Origin: Medicago truncatula
Taxonomy: Eukaryota > Streptophyta > Magnoliopsida > Fabales > Fabaceae
Reading direction: 5' to 3'
Length of the DNA stretch: 64,000 nt
NCBI RefSeq assembly: GCF_003473485.1
Contig: NC_053044.1
Coordinates: forward strand, 942,501-1,006,500
Every line of letters begins with the position of its first letter. Within the stretch, counting starts at the first letter, position 1. The notes below the pieces were generated by a model. It saw only the letters and a list, made by a program, of their open reading frames with translations, made no database searches and had not been told where the DNA came from. Shown piece after piece: positions 47,101-59,290 of the stretch. The position numbers and the translations under genes are program-made.

Positions 47101-50047
47101 GCTTAAAAAAATTTCAAACCATGTCGAAAACAATGTTTTCATATTAGGAGCATCTGCTATTGAAGATAAACTTCAACAAGGCGTGCCGGAAGCAATTGAG
47201 TCGCTAAGAGCAGCAGGGATTAAAGTTTGGGTTTTGACTGGTGACAAACAAGAAACTGCTATATCTATTGGATTCTCATCAAAACTTTTGACAAGAAACA
47301 TGACTCAAATTATTATTAATAGTAATAGTAAAGTGTCATGTAGAAAAAGTCTCAAAGATGCTCTTGAAAGGTCTAGAAAACTTGACGCAGTTGCAACACA
47401 GATAGCTTTGATTATTGATGGTGGAAGCCTTGTACACATTCTTGACAGTGAACATGAGGAAGAGGTTAGTTTCATTATATCTTGGTGGAATTACGATTTA
47501 GGTTTAATTTCTTGATTATGTTTTATTTGCTGATTTTGGCTATTTGTGTTTGATTCAGCTGTTTCAACTTGCAAGTTTGTGTTCTGTCGTTCTTTGTTGT
47601 CGAGTGGCTCCACTGCAAAAGGCTGGTATTGTTTCCCTTGTGAAGAAAAGAACATCTGACATGACACTAGCCATTGGTGATGGTATCAATTCTTCACTTG
47701 ATTTGCTTCAACTTGTCAATTCCCTTCAATTCATTTTTTACTAGTAAGATTTTTTATTTGTGCTGTATATTAGAGAGAGAAAACTGATGTGTATCCATGT
47801 GTTACATTACAGGTGCTAATGATGTATCAATGATTCAAATGGCTGATGTTGGAGTTGGTATAAGTGGACAAGAGGGTAGGCAAGCTGTGATGGCATCAGA
47901 TTTTGCAATGGGACAGTTTAGGTTTTTAGTTCCTCTCTTATTGATACATGGTCACTGGAATTACCAAAGGCTTGGTTACATGATACTATACAATTTCTAC
48001 AGAAATGCAGTCCTTGTTCTTGTCCTATTTTGGTAAGTCACAATCCAAAAACTGGTTTATCATATTATATATGTTGTGGGTCTATTTGTCAATATCGTGT
48101 TTGATGTCTCTTTCAGCATTACTGTTTTATAGATAATTGGACCGTCAATATATAATTAAGGGCACACCGCCCTCTAGAAGGGCCCAAACAGCCCTAGACG
48201 CGTCCTCCGAAGGGCGCCGCCTCAGAAGGCTTCTAGAAGCATCTAGATGCTCTAAACATGACTTAGGGCCCAAGTTGCTTAGGGGCTAAGTCACGGAAAA
48301 ACAAGCCCACGCAAGGCTATAAATACCCCCTTGAGATCATTCTCAAGACATGACCAAAAGAGACTAAACCCTAGTTTCAAATATTGTACTCACTGCAAGT
48401 ACAATAATAATTGTCTTTTGATATATCTTTCTTTTTCATCTTCTCCTCAAGATTTTAACATAGTAATAATACTTTGTTATGTGCTTTTGCTTTCTAGGTA
48501 TGTTCTCTACACTGCTTTCACTTCAACAACTGCAATAAATGAATGGAGCTCCACATTGTACTCAATAATCTACAGTGCACTTCCAACTATTATTGTTGGA
48601 ATTCTTGACAAAGATCTTAGTAGAAGCACTCTCCTAAAGTATCCTCAACTTTATAGTGCTGGACAAAGAGATGAAGCCTACAACAAGAAATTGTTTATGT
48701 TAACAATGGTTGATACTTTGTGGCAAAGCATGGTTGTATTTTGGCCTCCACTCTTTGCATATTGGAAAAGTACTATTGATATAGCAAGCATAGGAGACCT
48801 TTGGACTCTTGCAGTGGTTATTTTGGTCAATTTACATTTGGCTATGGATGTTGTTAGATGGTATTGGGTGACTCATGCTGTCATTTGGGGATCTATTCTT
48901 GCTACATTCATTTCTGTCATGATCATTGATGCTATACCTCAACTTCCTGGTTACTGGTATGTATTCACTATACTTTCCCTAATCTATTTCTCTCATAATA
49001 TGCTAGACTAGAAAATTCAACTTTAAAGTAAACAGATAAATAAATCACCCGAATATAATAATTGATCACATAGTTCAACCAATTGTGTGTATAGCTTCGA
49101 AGTGGAGTGATCGTTGATGTTTTCTACTATACAAAAGTTAGAATTTCAAAGAATAAGTTGCATTTAAATACTACGGTCCAGCCCCCCGTTTTTTTTAATT
49201 AAAGAAATACACACATGACATTTTTATTTATTTTTAAATTGAAAATTACACACGTGGCAATGGCATCCAACTCACTTAAGTGAGGTGCCACGTGTGCATT
49301 GACTGAGTCAAAATTGACCTGAGGACCAAAACTGCAAAAGGGTCAATACTTAGATGGATGGGTTGTAATTTATTTTGTTAGATTGTCAAAATCGCAAGAT
49401 CGTGATATTTAGGGTTCAAAACTGCTATTAAACCAATTAGAAAATAACATTTTAGAAAATGAAAAATAGAAAATATTTTTCAGAATCAAACAAGTCCTTG
49501 AGAAATATTTAGAAGAAACCTTTTTAAAAAAACCTATTCTAAACGATTTTTCTACATTTTTATTTTCAATGACACAATTTAATCCATGTAACTAGCCTCA
49601 ACTATAACATAACATTTTGTGGTTATTGTCACTGTTTTAATACAAATCATAGAAAAACCATGTCAACTTATATATAAAAAAATTGTTACCATTCTATGCT
49701 TCTTAAATTTGATAATTCCTTTGCTAGAATACTTTATATGCATTTAAAACCTTTGCAATCATACATTGCTTCTTTAATTTATATAGACACTAATATTTGC
49801 ATTTTCATAACTTTGACATTGCAGGGCCTTCTTTCATGTTTCAAGCACTGGACTGTTCTGGGCATTGTTGCTAGGAATTGTCATAGCAGCATTGCTTCCA
49901 CGTTTGGTTGTAAAATATATTTATCAATATTATTTTCCTAGTGATATTCAAATTTCTAGAGAAGCTGAAAAGATGAGAGAATATCAAAGAGTTGCTGAAA
50001 ATGGACAAATAGAAATGCTTCCTATATCATATCATCAACCAAGATAA
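44182..50047 (+). CDS. ALA1: P4-type phospholipid-transporting ATPase, ALA1-like, 7 exons
   Basis: Exons are 44182-45823, 46261-46567, 46798-47464, 47559-47682, 47813-48032, 48498-48956 and 49825-50047. All junctions are GT-AG, totalling 3642 nt (1213 aa). Hallmarks of lipid flippases are present: DGES (278-281), the phosphorylated Asp in [11 protein letters not shown] (D508), TGDKQETA (from 797), and GDGANDV, whose middle glycine codon is split by intron 4. Membrane segments flank the core, starting near [20 protein letters not shown], with six more in exons 5-7. The N-terminus is Ser/Asn-rich and low-complexity. These pumps move aminophospholipids to the cytoplasmic leaflet, with an ALIS beta subunit, at the plasma membrane or endomembranes. 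ATG 44182 (MDSKRPLLL) is preferred to ATG 44155. It appears intact. Confidence 0.93.
48121..48425 (+). mobile_element. GC-rich LTR-like insert in ALA1 intron 5
   Basis: Within an AT-rich intron, about 48165-48310 is notably GC-rich (gggcgccgcctcag, agcatctagatgct). It is followed by a TATA-like 'ggctataaataccccc' at 48315 and 'aaaccctagtttc'. This order resembles a promoter-bearing LTR or TRIM. Ends and target duplication were not resolved. Confidence 0.45.
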
Positions 50048-51377
50048 GAGAAATAATCAATTTTTTTTTTATTTTGTTAATTTTGTAAAGTTGCATATAC
50101 TTTAGGATACTTCATAGTATTTCTCTATGTTGCGGATTTCATTGTTAACTATCCGAAGGATAGAGTTTTTTTTTGTTACACTTTAGAGTTTTGTTATGTT
50201 TTCATTCTTCTATGTCCATAGTTTTTTTTTTTTTTTTTTTAGGGACGTGTGTCCATTGTTTGTTATGTTGTAAATTACCATTGATTATAGAAGGAAGGAA
50301 ATATTTGATTACATTGCATAATATAAGAATTGATAGATGTACCCTTTCGTTGGTAACAAAATATATATATTAGATATGTAAATTCAAAGTTACGTTGGAA
50401 GGATAAAGTTTCTTCCAACTATAAGACTGTAAGTTATGTTTGCGTGAGAGGCAATGCTACAAAATTAAGAACATATTTTTCCTTAAATATGTAATCCAAA
50501 GTGATAAAAAAAATAAAGTTTTTTTTTTTTGTTGACAAAATGTGTATACTTACTCTTATGACTTTAATCAAGCTAGATTATAATATATTTCGGCTAAAGA
50601 ATAAGGAGTTAAAGATCCTGCGTTCAAATCGAGACGAACGACAAAAAATTAATCTAACAATAAATTACTAATATAAAATTAGTATTTAATAATTTAAATT
50701 CAAAAAAGACCTTTATTAAGCCAATAAACTTAAGTTATCTAACCAAGTTTAGTGAGGGTAATTAAATAATTTTGGTGGTGATTAACTTTCCTAGATTAGT
50801 AGTAGTAGATAGTGGTGGAATGTAAATAGAAGAGAACAGCATGTCAACGAAGATCGATTAAAAGATTAGATCATCTGTAATACCTAATTTTCAATGGTCA
50901 ATGAAGACCAAATGCACATTGAACATCTAGAAGACTAGAACAGCATGTCAAGATCATAATTGACAATGTCATAAACACACAGACTTCATATATCCCATTG
51001 CAAATAAATTCTTGCATATAGTGACAAGGATGGTTCCAATATATTTTTTTTAATATTAATTGATTTTTTTTAACACATTTAATATTAATTGATATGTTTA
51101 TATTTTCTATCTTATCAAGATTTAAACTTTAAATATTTAACTCCTTAACTCGAGTAATCATTTGTCAATCTATATTTCATTTTACGAGGTATATATATAT
51201 AATCGAAAATCAATATTCATTGGTGTAAACCAATTTAAAGTAAAGATTAGTTTAGTGTGTGTGTATATAATCGAAATCAACTCAATCAGCTTAGCTAATT
51301 CAAGTTCGTTTCGGTTTTCAAAACTGTACACTCTAGTAAATTGTGGGAGTGCATATAGTAACTTTCTTGTATTCATT
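50048..51377. other. Intergenic region between ALA1 and prefoldin 2
   Basis: The first part presumably holds the ALA1 3' UTR. No gene was recognised. A T run of 20 lies near 50221. The end should hold prefoldin 2 promoter sequence. Confidence 0.4.
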
Positions 51378-53252
51378 TGAAAAAGCCCAATTTGTTTATC
51401 GCATAAATGTAAGTTAAAATAGCTAACAGTGTACCTCATCAAATTATTCCTTTGAGAACACACAGTGAAGTAAAACGACGAAGCGTTCTTCGTTTTGTTC
51501 TTCCTTTCGGAACTTCTTCATTCTTCAAACGTGTAAGTTTTCTATAACACTGATTTTAGCTTCACTTTAATTTTAACCTTCTTTGTTGTTATTGTTGTTG
51601 AAATAATTTTAGGGTTTAGTTCATTGTGGTGTTTGATTTTGAATTTGAGTTTATTGAACTAAATGTTAGGTTTTGGGATTTATTGATTTGTGTGATTTTT
51701 TTTTATTTTTTTTTATTTTTTATCTCAGCTTTAAATTGAACTATGCTTTTGAAAAATATGATCTTAGAGTTAAGTTCATTGCGTTGGATATGATTTTGAC
51801 TTTGAGCTGATTGAACTAAATGTTAGTTTTAGTTCTTTCTTTTATTTCTTTTCATAAAAATGTAATTTTTTGTTGTGGGGTTATTTATTTGTGTGATTTT
51901 TGAAGACTAGTTTAAGATTGAACTATACTATAGAAGATGTTGTATATTTGAAGTTGAATTTGAAGATTAGTTTAAGATTGAACTATACTATAGAAGGTGT
52001 TGTATATTTGAAGTTGAATTGGTGCTTGTTTGTTTCTGATATGGTAGCTAGTAAAACCCTTATTTTTGTTTGTTACTAGGGGTCTGTTTGGATAAACAAC
52101 TTATTTGCAGCTTATAACACTAAGTGCTTATCATGATAAGCGGCTTACGTATAAGCTTGCATAAGCTATTTTTGTAGCAACAACAAGACCAAGCCTTATC
52201 CCACTAAGTGGGGTCGGCTACAAGCTATTTTTCTTGTAAAAGATGAAATAACATTAAATTATTTTGATTTATGTTATATGTTGTTTTTATAAGCTAAATT
52301 GGAGAACTTATGAACATATGAAAGTAAGTTGAAAAAAGATTATGGAAATTGTCATAAGCTATTTTCATAAGTTTTCCCAAACAGTCATACAACTTATGCA
52401 CTAGATAAGCTCGAATAAGCCAATCTAGACAGACCCTAGATCAAATTCGTAGGGTCCCAAAAAATAGAGAGGGACTCAATGATTCGTTGGATCTAAGGTG
52501 AATTTTAGTTGATAAGCAGTAAGAACAAGTAATCGAGAATGTGTTGTTAACATTCTCTGTTTATCTTTAGGAGCTTCTTTAGAAAGGTTTTTGAAAGAAT
52601 AAGAAAAAAAACTATTAGGAGAGTAACTATCTGGTTGTTATCGTGCTAATTGATCGCAGTTTCTTGGGGAAAAGTTGTGGTTGCTGTTATGTGATTGTGT
52701 TTGGTTATACAGTCGCAAGAATTGATTTTGATTGAAATGATTTCGTGATATAATTGATTTTAGTTAAAAGTGGGTTCAAGATAAAATTGTTATGTTTTGG
52801 ATATGTTCCCTGGCACCTGCTGTAGCGGGAAAGTGTAATGACACTAAAATGATAACAGAATTTGTTACTGTTTTATTGAACCATCAACAATGATGAATGA
52901 CCAACTCCTAGTGTATTAATTAGGAAGAATAGAAACCAAATACAACGTAGGGACTGTTGAAGAAGTGGGAAACAAGATGCTAGGTAGAAGAATAAGCAGG
53001 GGAAAGAAGAATTCAGATCCAGAGGGAGGAGGTTTACCTCACACATATTCCACACACTTCTTCCGTACACGCATTCGGCTATATAGTCTCAAACACATTC
53101 GGCTATATAGTCTCAAACTCATTCGTTGTGTGTATTGTTAAATAGTTTTATTGTATATGTAAAATGAAAATAAATGTTTTTCTGTGTCTAGAACAGTACC
53201 CAACTTGCCGACTTGGTCACTTGGGTTTTTTAACTGATATCATAACAGAGGG
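51378..53252 (+). repeat. Duplicated 5'UTR exon + intron block, copy 2 (prefoldin 2)
   Basis: It aligns with 8975-10563. It contains the probable prefoldin 5'UTR exon with donor at 51533 (gtaagttttc), a MITE at 52079-52437, and the same end 'ttaactgatatcataacagag'. It differs by a 60-bp tandem duplication at 51901-52020 and by keeping about 20 bp of the MITE's left end that copy 1 lacks. Confidence 0.75.
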
Positions 53253-55880
53253 CTTTAGCCTTTAAGTTTACATGTGTGTCTTATATCCATGTCTAGCTGG
53301 ATTTTTAAAGGTTAGGGTTGTGCTTATAATTATCAACTTCTTTAGCTGCATAGCAAAGCAGCTATACAATGCTCCTTAATGAATTCGTCTAGCGGGATGA
53401 AATATTAACCATAGAAGCTACCAACTACTATTGTATAAGATGTCATCTTCATTGTTGTAACCTCTTTATTACCAATATTCAGCCACGAAATAAGGGCCCG
53501 ATTGCTTGTGTTTTTAAAAAATAATGTTAAAAATTATTATAATAAAATGTAGGTTTTCTACTAACAAAATGGCAAAACTTCGAATGAGTTTGTTTTAATG
53601 CTTTTCTCATAAGCTAAATATAACAGGTTCACAAAAAAAAAAGCTCAAATGGTAAGCTATATGACAAAATTTCTTTTTGTTATCTTAAACAAATGGACTC
53701 TATTTAGGAATCAAAAATAACTTTTCTGACTTGTTCCAACTTGTGGTCACCATAATATATTTCATATTGATCTGATTGTTTTAATATTCCTAGAATTATC
53801 TAATCTATGAGTTTACAAGGTTATGAAGATTTTCATTGCATTTGCTTAGCAGAAAGGAAGCACAAATGTTAGTAATCAAATGATGTGAGGGATAGAGGTA
53901 ATAGGGTAAGGGCAATTAGAGATCATAGCCATGATGTAGTATTTTGTATTGATTAAAAGATATGAAATTATACACTCCTACTCAAATATTAGCAACAAAA
54001 TGCATGAATTTGTTGGACTCAATATAGGCAAATGTCAATTGATCTATCCATATTTAATGCTATTGTTTCAAAAATACCCTTAATTAATTCCTTAATGTTA
54101 TAAAGAGATATGACTAGTTATAATTAGGGTTAGGTTAGTAAATCATTTACATGAAAGAAATTACTTCTGCTGATAATTGAGTCTGAAGTGAGTACATGAT
54201 TCCCTTATTATAGAATTCCTATGCATCAATTATGTGACAAACTCCCACTAGAATTGTAACTACTAACTTCTTCACTCAAACTTCTATTAAACTTTGAAAC
54301 AGTAGCCGCATCTTATTGAATCCTGTTGTGTTTGAAAGTTCACTGACATCTAGTGGTAATTTATGATTTTTTTATTCAACTTTTTTGAATTTTTATATTT
54401 TATTATGTCTAAAATAACTGATGCTGCTAACTTTTAAAATGCCATATTATAGCTGTGTCATGTCCGAAATATTTTTTTAATTTAGTTTATCAATGTGTCG
54501 TATCCTTTTGCACCCATGTAATATGTTGTATACCTGCTTTCAAGGTGTCTGGCCACTGGCACTGCACTCCGCTATTAACTATTATGTTTTATATAAATCT
54601 TTGGTGTTTGGTTTCTGATTGGGTCATCGAAAACTTACAATGCCTTATTCTGATCTTTGAAGTAACGAGTACGATATTAAATTTGTAAAATCTACTATTA
54701 CACCTGTAATTTTGATGTTATCGTCCATGTCCAAAATCAGGATGATAGTTCTTTTGAGATCACTAAATGATCATGATGATATTAACTTGAAAGTAATTTT
54801 GAGATTACTAAATGATCATATAATGATATTAACGTGAAAGTTCTTGATTTCATAATTTCTTTGGCTCCCTGGTTTCATCAATATAGGAGCTAATGTTAAT
54901 TTAGTCTAAAATCTGTTTAGCTCTTATGTGTCATTTACTTGTGTCTCTGTATGCTAGGTATTAAAATTGTATTTGCTTCATGGCTTTATTTGTTGTTTGT
55001 GTTGGTCCGTTGGAGAATGATGCATTTACCTTTCAATTTTTTGTCCTTGATGGTAATCTGATTATGATTGAAATGCATTTGCTGAATCTATAAACAGTAG
55101 ACATTTTTCATTCTAAAGTATATTTTGAAGAACTCTTTCGGTCTGAGGTTCTTGTATAGAGTTTTATATGGAATGTATAAAGTGTGAAGTTTTACAATCT
55201 TTTTAGACTTCCTTTAATGTTATTTGTTCGATTATGAATGTATATGTCATTGCATCTTTCTCTATACATCTCTTTGTAGAATGGATAATACTGTAGCAAT
55301 ATTTTATCGTGATATAAATGAATGAAAAGTCGGAAAATCTTTCAAGTATTATCCTAGCATACTTTTGTTACTTCTTTTTATTACTCACTTTTCTTTCTTT
55401 ACCTTGAGGAGAGTTTATTTTCATTTGTGTAGAATCATGGCTAGTAAGGCCGAAGATCGCAAGGAGCCAGTAAATGAACAAGCAGTTGCAAATATGTATG
55501 CAGCTATGAGGTCAGACCTCAACCAAATATACACCAAAATAACGGAACTTGAAATGGAAGTCAGCGAGCACTCGTTGGTTCTTAATGCCATTCAGCCGCT
55601 GGACCAATCTAGACGATGCTATCGAATGATCGGAGGGGTGCTTGTGGAAAGAACCATCAAAGAGGTCTTGCCTGCTGTGCAGCGAAATAAAGAAGGACTT
55701 GAAGAGGTTGTTGCAAGGCTCAACGAGACATTGGAAAAGAAGAAAAGGGAAATTGCTGAGTTTGAGACTAAATATAAAATCCGGATGAGGAAGGCAGATG
55801 CTGAGGTGAACGATGAATCTGGTAAGAAGGAAGGTTCTGCACAAGGAGTACTTGTGGGCCCTGCGGGTGGGAGCGAGTGA
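51460..55880 (+). CDS. PFD2: Prefoldin subunit 2 (beta-type); coding exon 55437-55880
   Basis: The coding exon encodes 147 aa beginning MASKAEDRKEPVNEQAVANM. Two long coiled coils (about residues 20-50 and 85-120) flank the conserved beta-prefoldin hairpin text: IQPLDQSRRCYRMIGGVLVE and TIKEVLPAVQRN. Six such subunits form the cytosolic prefoldin complex, which hands unfolded actin and tubulin to the CCT chaperonin. The Gly-rich end VLVGPAGGSE is typical of plant copies. The start is ATG 55437, since the 24 upstream codons are hydrophobic and unlike the family. 'tttgtgtag' just before the ATG is a splice acceptor, so a noncoding first exon at about 51460-51532 with a 3.9-kb intron is inferred. 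The coding sequence is intact. Confidence 0.9.
52079..52437. mobile_element. MITE inside the prefoldin 2 leader intron
   Basis: Ends 'ggggtctgtttggataaac' and 'ccaatctagacagaccc' are inverted repeats. The interior is rich in 'ataagc/gcttat' words. It includes the plant repeat motif 'ccactaagtggggtcggcta' (52201-52220). The equivalent element in copy 1 (about 9495-9810) lacks the left terminus. Confidence 0.65.
54750..54846 (+). repeat. Two tandem units of about 45 bp in the prefoldin intron
   Basis: 'tgagatcactaaatgatcat' at 54755 recurs as 'tgagattactaaatgatcat' at 54800. Each is followed by 'gatattaac.tgaaagt'. Confidence 0.7.
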
Positions 55881-56736
55881 CATTTCTAATCGTATTATGT
55901 TTCCTCAAACGAATGACTTGAAATTTTCTGCCCTCTTTCACAGTAATTGGTTGTGGCTGTATGATGGATGGTTTTTGTAGAGGTATTAGTCTAAAACTTG
56001 ATATGATCTTCATTTTAATTGATTTCAGCTGAAGTAAACTTATCTTCAATGGTTCAAGATGCAAATATGCTGGTGTAGATTTTTGTATGCACTAGATCAT
56101 ATAATGATATTATCGATATTAAATTGTGCTGTAGAAGCATATTTTGTGATAGAAGTTTTTTGAAACAAAATGCTAAACTTGGAAGAATATTATGACATAT
56201 TAAGAGTTTCATGTTAAAAATAGTTGGAAAAATTTAGTGTGTTGTGCAAGGGTGTATATCCTTAAGTTGCAAAGCTTATATTTATTGCTTAAACTGTGGG
56301 ATTCACTTGCAAATGTATGCATTTCAACCCTATTTTGTTCCACCCTTGATAGATATTATACTAGGAATTTGCAGGATTGTCTCTACAAGGACAAGGATAA
56401 GATATGGGTCCATTTGTTATAGATTTAAAATAAATGATCTTTCCTTTGTATTTCTAAAAATATATTTTTTGTAAATTTACTCAAAAATAATTTGTTACAA
56501 GTCAAAAAAGAGATTTTGATATTCATCAACCTAAATACTCCCTCCGTTCAAACTTATGTCATTTTAGCAAAAAAAAAATGTTTTAATTTTATTGAGCAAT
56601 TATTTTACCAATTTTTATGATCTCAATAAAATTTTACATTATTTTACCAATTTTTCCTTTGTTTTACCAATGTTATTGAGCAATTATTTCATTAATTCAG
56701 TGTATTTGCTCACCTACGGTGTACTTATAATGGATA
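55881..56736. other. 3' flank of prefoldin 2
   Basis: It likely includes the 3' UTR. A Stowaway-like end 'tactccctccgttcaaactt' lies at 56535, without a visible partner. No other gene is seen. Confidence 0.45.
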
Positions 56737-59010
56737 CTAGATTGATGACCCGTGCGTCGCACGGGTCTTATGAGCTAAAATCATTTCAAAATTTACCATT
56801 CACTTTCTTTAATTTTGCAATTTTTTGACAAAATTTACCATTCTTTTTTAATGTGTGAAATAATCAAATAAAAAAAAAATCTTGTGAGACTTGATCGATC
56901 ATATTTGCTGTAAGTGCATTAATATATGAATAGGTGCTTCAATTACCCTTATTCTAGCATTTACATGGATACCATTAACAATTGTTCCCTTCATCAAAGA
57001 TAAATTTGTATTACTATCAAGGGGTATGTTTGAAGAGAAAAAACTCAAAACACATATTATGTTTAAAAAAATAGGGACTTATATTAAAGTATGCAATTTA
57101 TAATAAACAAAGTTTATAATTAGAGATAGATGGACAAAACATAAGCTAAATCATATTAGCATTTAGTTCTATTGGTCTAATGTGTTTACTTACTGTATAG
57201 CTATCTATATTTTTTTTTACAATGCTATCTAATTATAATGAAATGCAAAAAAAGTTATATGTCAGAATTCTAGTTTCAATGTGATCATTTAATCCATGAT
57301 TTTACTTATCATGATACCGCCATGTATATACCATATTGATGTAGTAAATGTAGTTACAGATTATCACATAACTAATGCATTTCAAGTGGGTTTCCTTGAA
57401 GAAAATAAAAAGGATTTTAAATGGGTTATTTATTTGTGCAATCAAAGTGATTGATATTACTATACTCTAACTTAAAAACATCAAAATCTCTAATATCACG
57501 TTTGATCTAGCTTGTTCAACTTAAAGCTCTTTTGTAAGGCTTTTACTTCATCAAAACTCAGTCTTCTTTTCATCTCCAACATTAAGCTACCATGTTCATT
57601 GCGTTATTATCTTGCTCCAAGCCATTTTACATTAGCGGAAACTATCATCTTCATATTGTGCTTCATTACTCCGATTCACACCTACTATGGTAAGGAATAA
57701 AACCAATTGGAAATTTTGAATCAAACATGAAGCATAACTTAATTGTTAAATCAGATGGCTTGTAAAAGCAACACAAAGTTGGACTTAGTCATTCTTTCAA
57801 ATTTAATTTTATTATCAATATGCAATCAGACGAAACCTAAACTGTTAAAAAGACTAAAACCTCCAACACAAACCTCGTTAGCTTCAATAAGGTCCTCAAT
57901 CTACATCCCTCCTAGTGTTGAGAAGATCATTGCTCAAAGGAACAAAATTATGTCCAGATATACTACTAACACCATGTGTCACACGAATTTCTGCATTTCG
58001 CATCCTAATAGAATATAGAAAAACATCCATCAGAAAATACATGTGATTCATTTGTTATAAAAATATAAAAAACTAAAGACACGGTTTTAAGTTTTTACTT
58101 AGATTTGTAATCAGCAAATTCAGGATAATCCCCGTTAATGATCAATTTTGTTCCAAAAAAGGAATTTGAAACTTCCATCATACCTTTCCAACAAAATGAC
58201 ACATGATCAGTGGTATGAAAACCTTTTTTTTTTTTTTTATTTTTTTTTTATTTTTTTTTTTTATAAATAATAAACAATATAAACTAACTCAGATCAATCT
58301 ACACTCAAGTATTTCCGTTGCTTGCAGTACTGCATTAAGATAGATGGCGTTGACATGTCATGGCCCTCCATATACTGCAAGAACTTATCAGCGTAATTAC
58401 CCCACAAGGAGCAATGAACTCGACGATTTCTGTGGAATGTAAACAACATATCAGTAAATGAAGATGATTATGCTATATGGAATGAAACAGTTGCAAGGTA
58501 ACTCACTCAAGATCCTCGAGAGTAAGATCAATGACCCTGCTCTTCCAGCCATTTTTTTCTGTCTCCCTCAGCGCATCCTTTTCAACTATGTGACCAATCA
58601 CATCTACACCAAAACAAATAGGTCATAAAATTGAAAACACAACAAAAATACAGTGGAAATTATTACATTTACTGTAAAGTGCATTACCAACTATCTTTTC
58701 CTCAACTGTTGAAGCCAGGATTGATTCAAAAGATTCAAAATCAAAACTGTTCAGTGGTATATTAGGCTCATTCTGGATTTTTATCCACTAGAGTTCTGCA
58801 TCATGGTAATTTTATATTTATGCCTTGTTAGCTTGAAAGGACCTTCATTGAAACCAATCATGATTTGTTCTAGCTCGTACTGTGATCTCTCACTTATCTT
58901 GGCCTGAAAACTTTTCACCAGAGACTTCCTTACGGTAGCATGAATCTTGTCAGCCTTTATGAAAAAACAAATGGGAATAATATTAGTCATTTTAAAACGC
59001 ACAGAAACAT
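56737..59010 (-). mobile_element. Helitron C, 3' end on the minus strand; far end unresolved
   Basis: At the left edge, CTAG (56737-56740) is followed inward by a perfect 9-bp stem GACCCGTGC / GCACGGGTC with a 3-nt loop at 56747-56767. Read on the minus strand this is the standard Helitron 3' end: hairpin, six bases, CTAG, host T. The element extends rightwards and includes a decayed RPA-like gene of the same strand. No 5' TC terminus was found, so 59010 is only a minimum limit. Confidence 0.6.
58294..59002 (-). pseudogene. Decayed RPA70-like gene of Helitron C
   Basis: In minus-strand order: IIPICFFIKADKIHATVRKS followed by FNEGPFKLTRHKYKI, typical of DUF223 OB folds. A frame change follows at about 58783. 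Then come NEPNIPLNSFDFESFESILA and TVEEKIV (58685-58775), DVIGHIVEKDAL..ITDLT-like text at 58520-58603 (here VIDLTLEDLE), and VHCSLWGNYADKFLQYMEGH to a TGA at 58294. Exon borders with GT-AG can be seen (for example donor gtgagt after GATCTTGA), but frames do not all join, so it is broken. Confidence 0.6.
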
Positions 59011-59019
59011 ATATAAACG

Positions 59020-59290
59020 TAATTTTTTTAAAACCTACAATCTAATTGTAAGCTGGATGAAAGCCTTATTTTAAGGCTATTAGCAAGGAAATACGAAAAT
59101 ATAGAAATCTGCATTTTTTTAAACGCATAATCTAAAAGAGTGAAATGGCTGAAAGCCTTATTTTAAGATTAATAGCAAGGAAACACTATAATATAGAAAT
59201 CTGCATTTTTTTTAAACGCACAACCTAAAGGAGTGAAATGGCTGAAAGCCTTATTTTAAGGTTATTAGCAAGGAAACATAATAATATATT
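59020..59290 (-). repeat. Three tandem units of about 92 bp
   Basis: 'aagccttattttaag' occurs at 59061, 59153 and 59246. Each copy is followed by 'tattagcaaggaaa' (or a one-base variant) and preceded by 'tttttttaaacgca..atctaa'. Units 2 and 3 are more alike than unit 1. Confidence 0.8.

Noticed and set aside
47544..47744. Separate short gene ending INSSLDLLQ
   Set aside because: It is exon 4 of the flippase read through its donor into intron 4; the true continuation is GANDV in exon 5.
57743..58018. 91-codon open frame
   Set aside because: No recognisable domain, lies within the minus-strand Helitron C; no supporting features.
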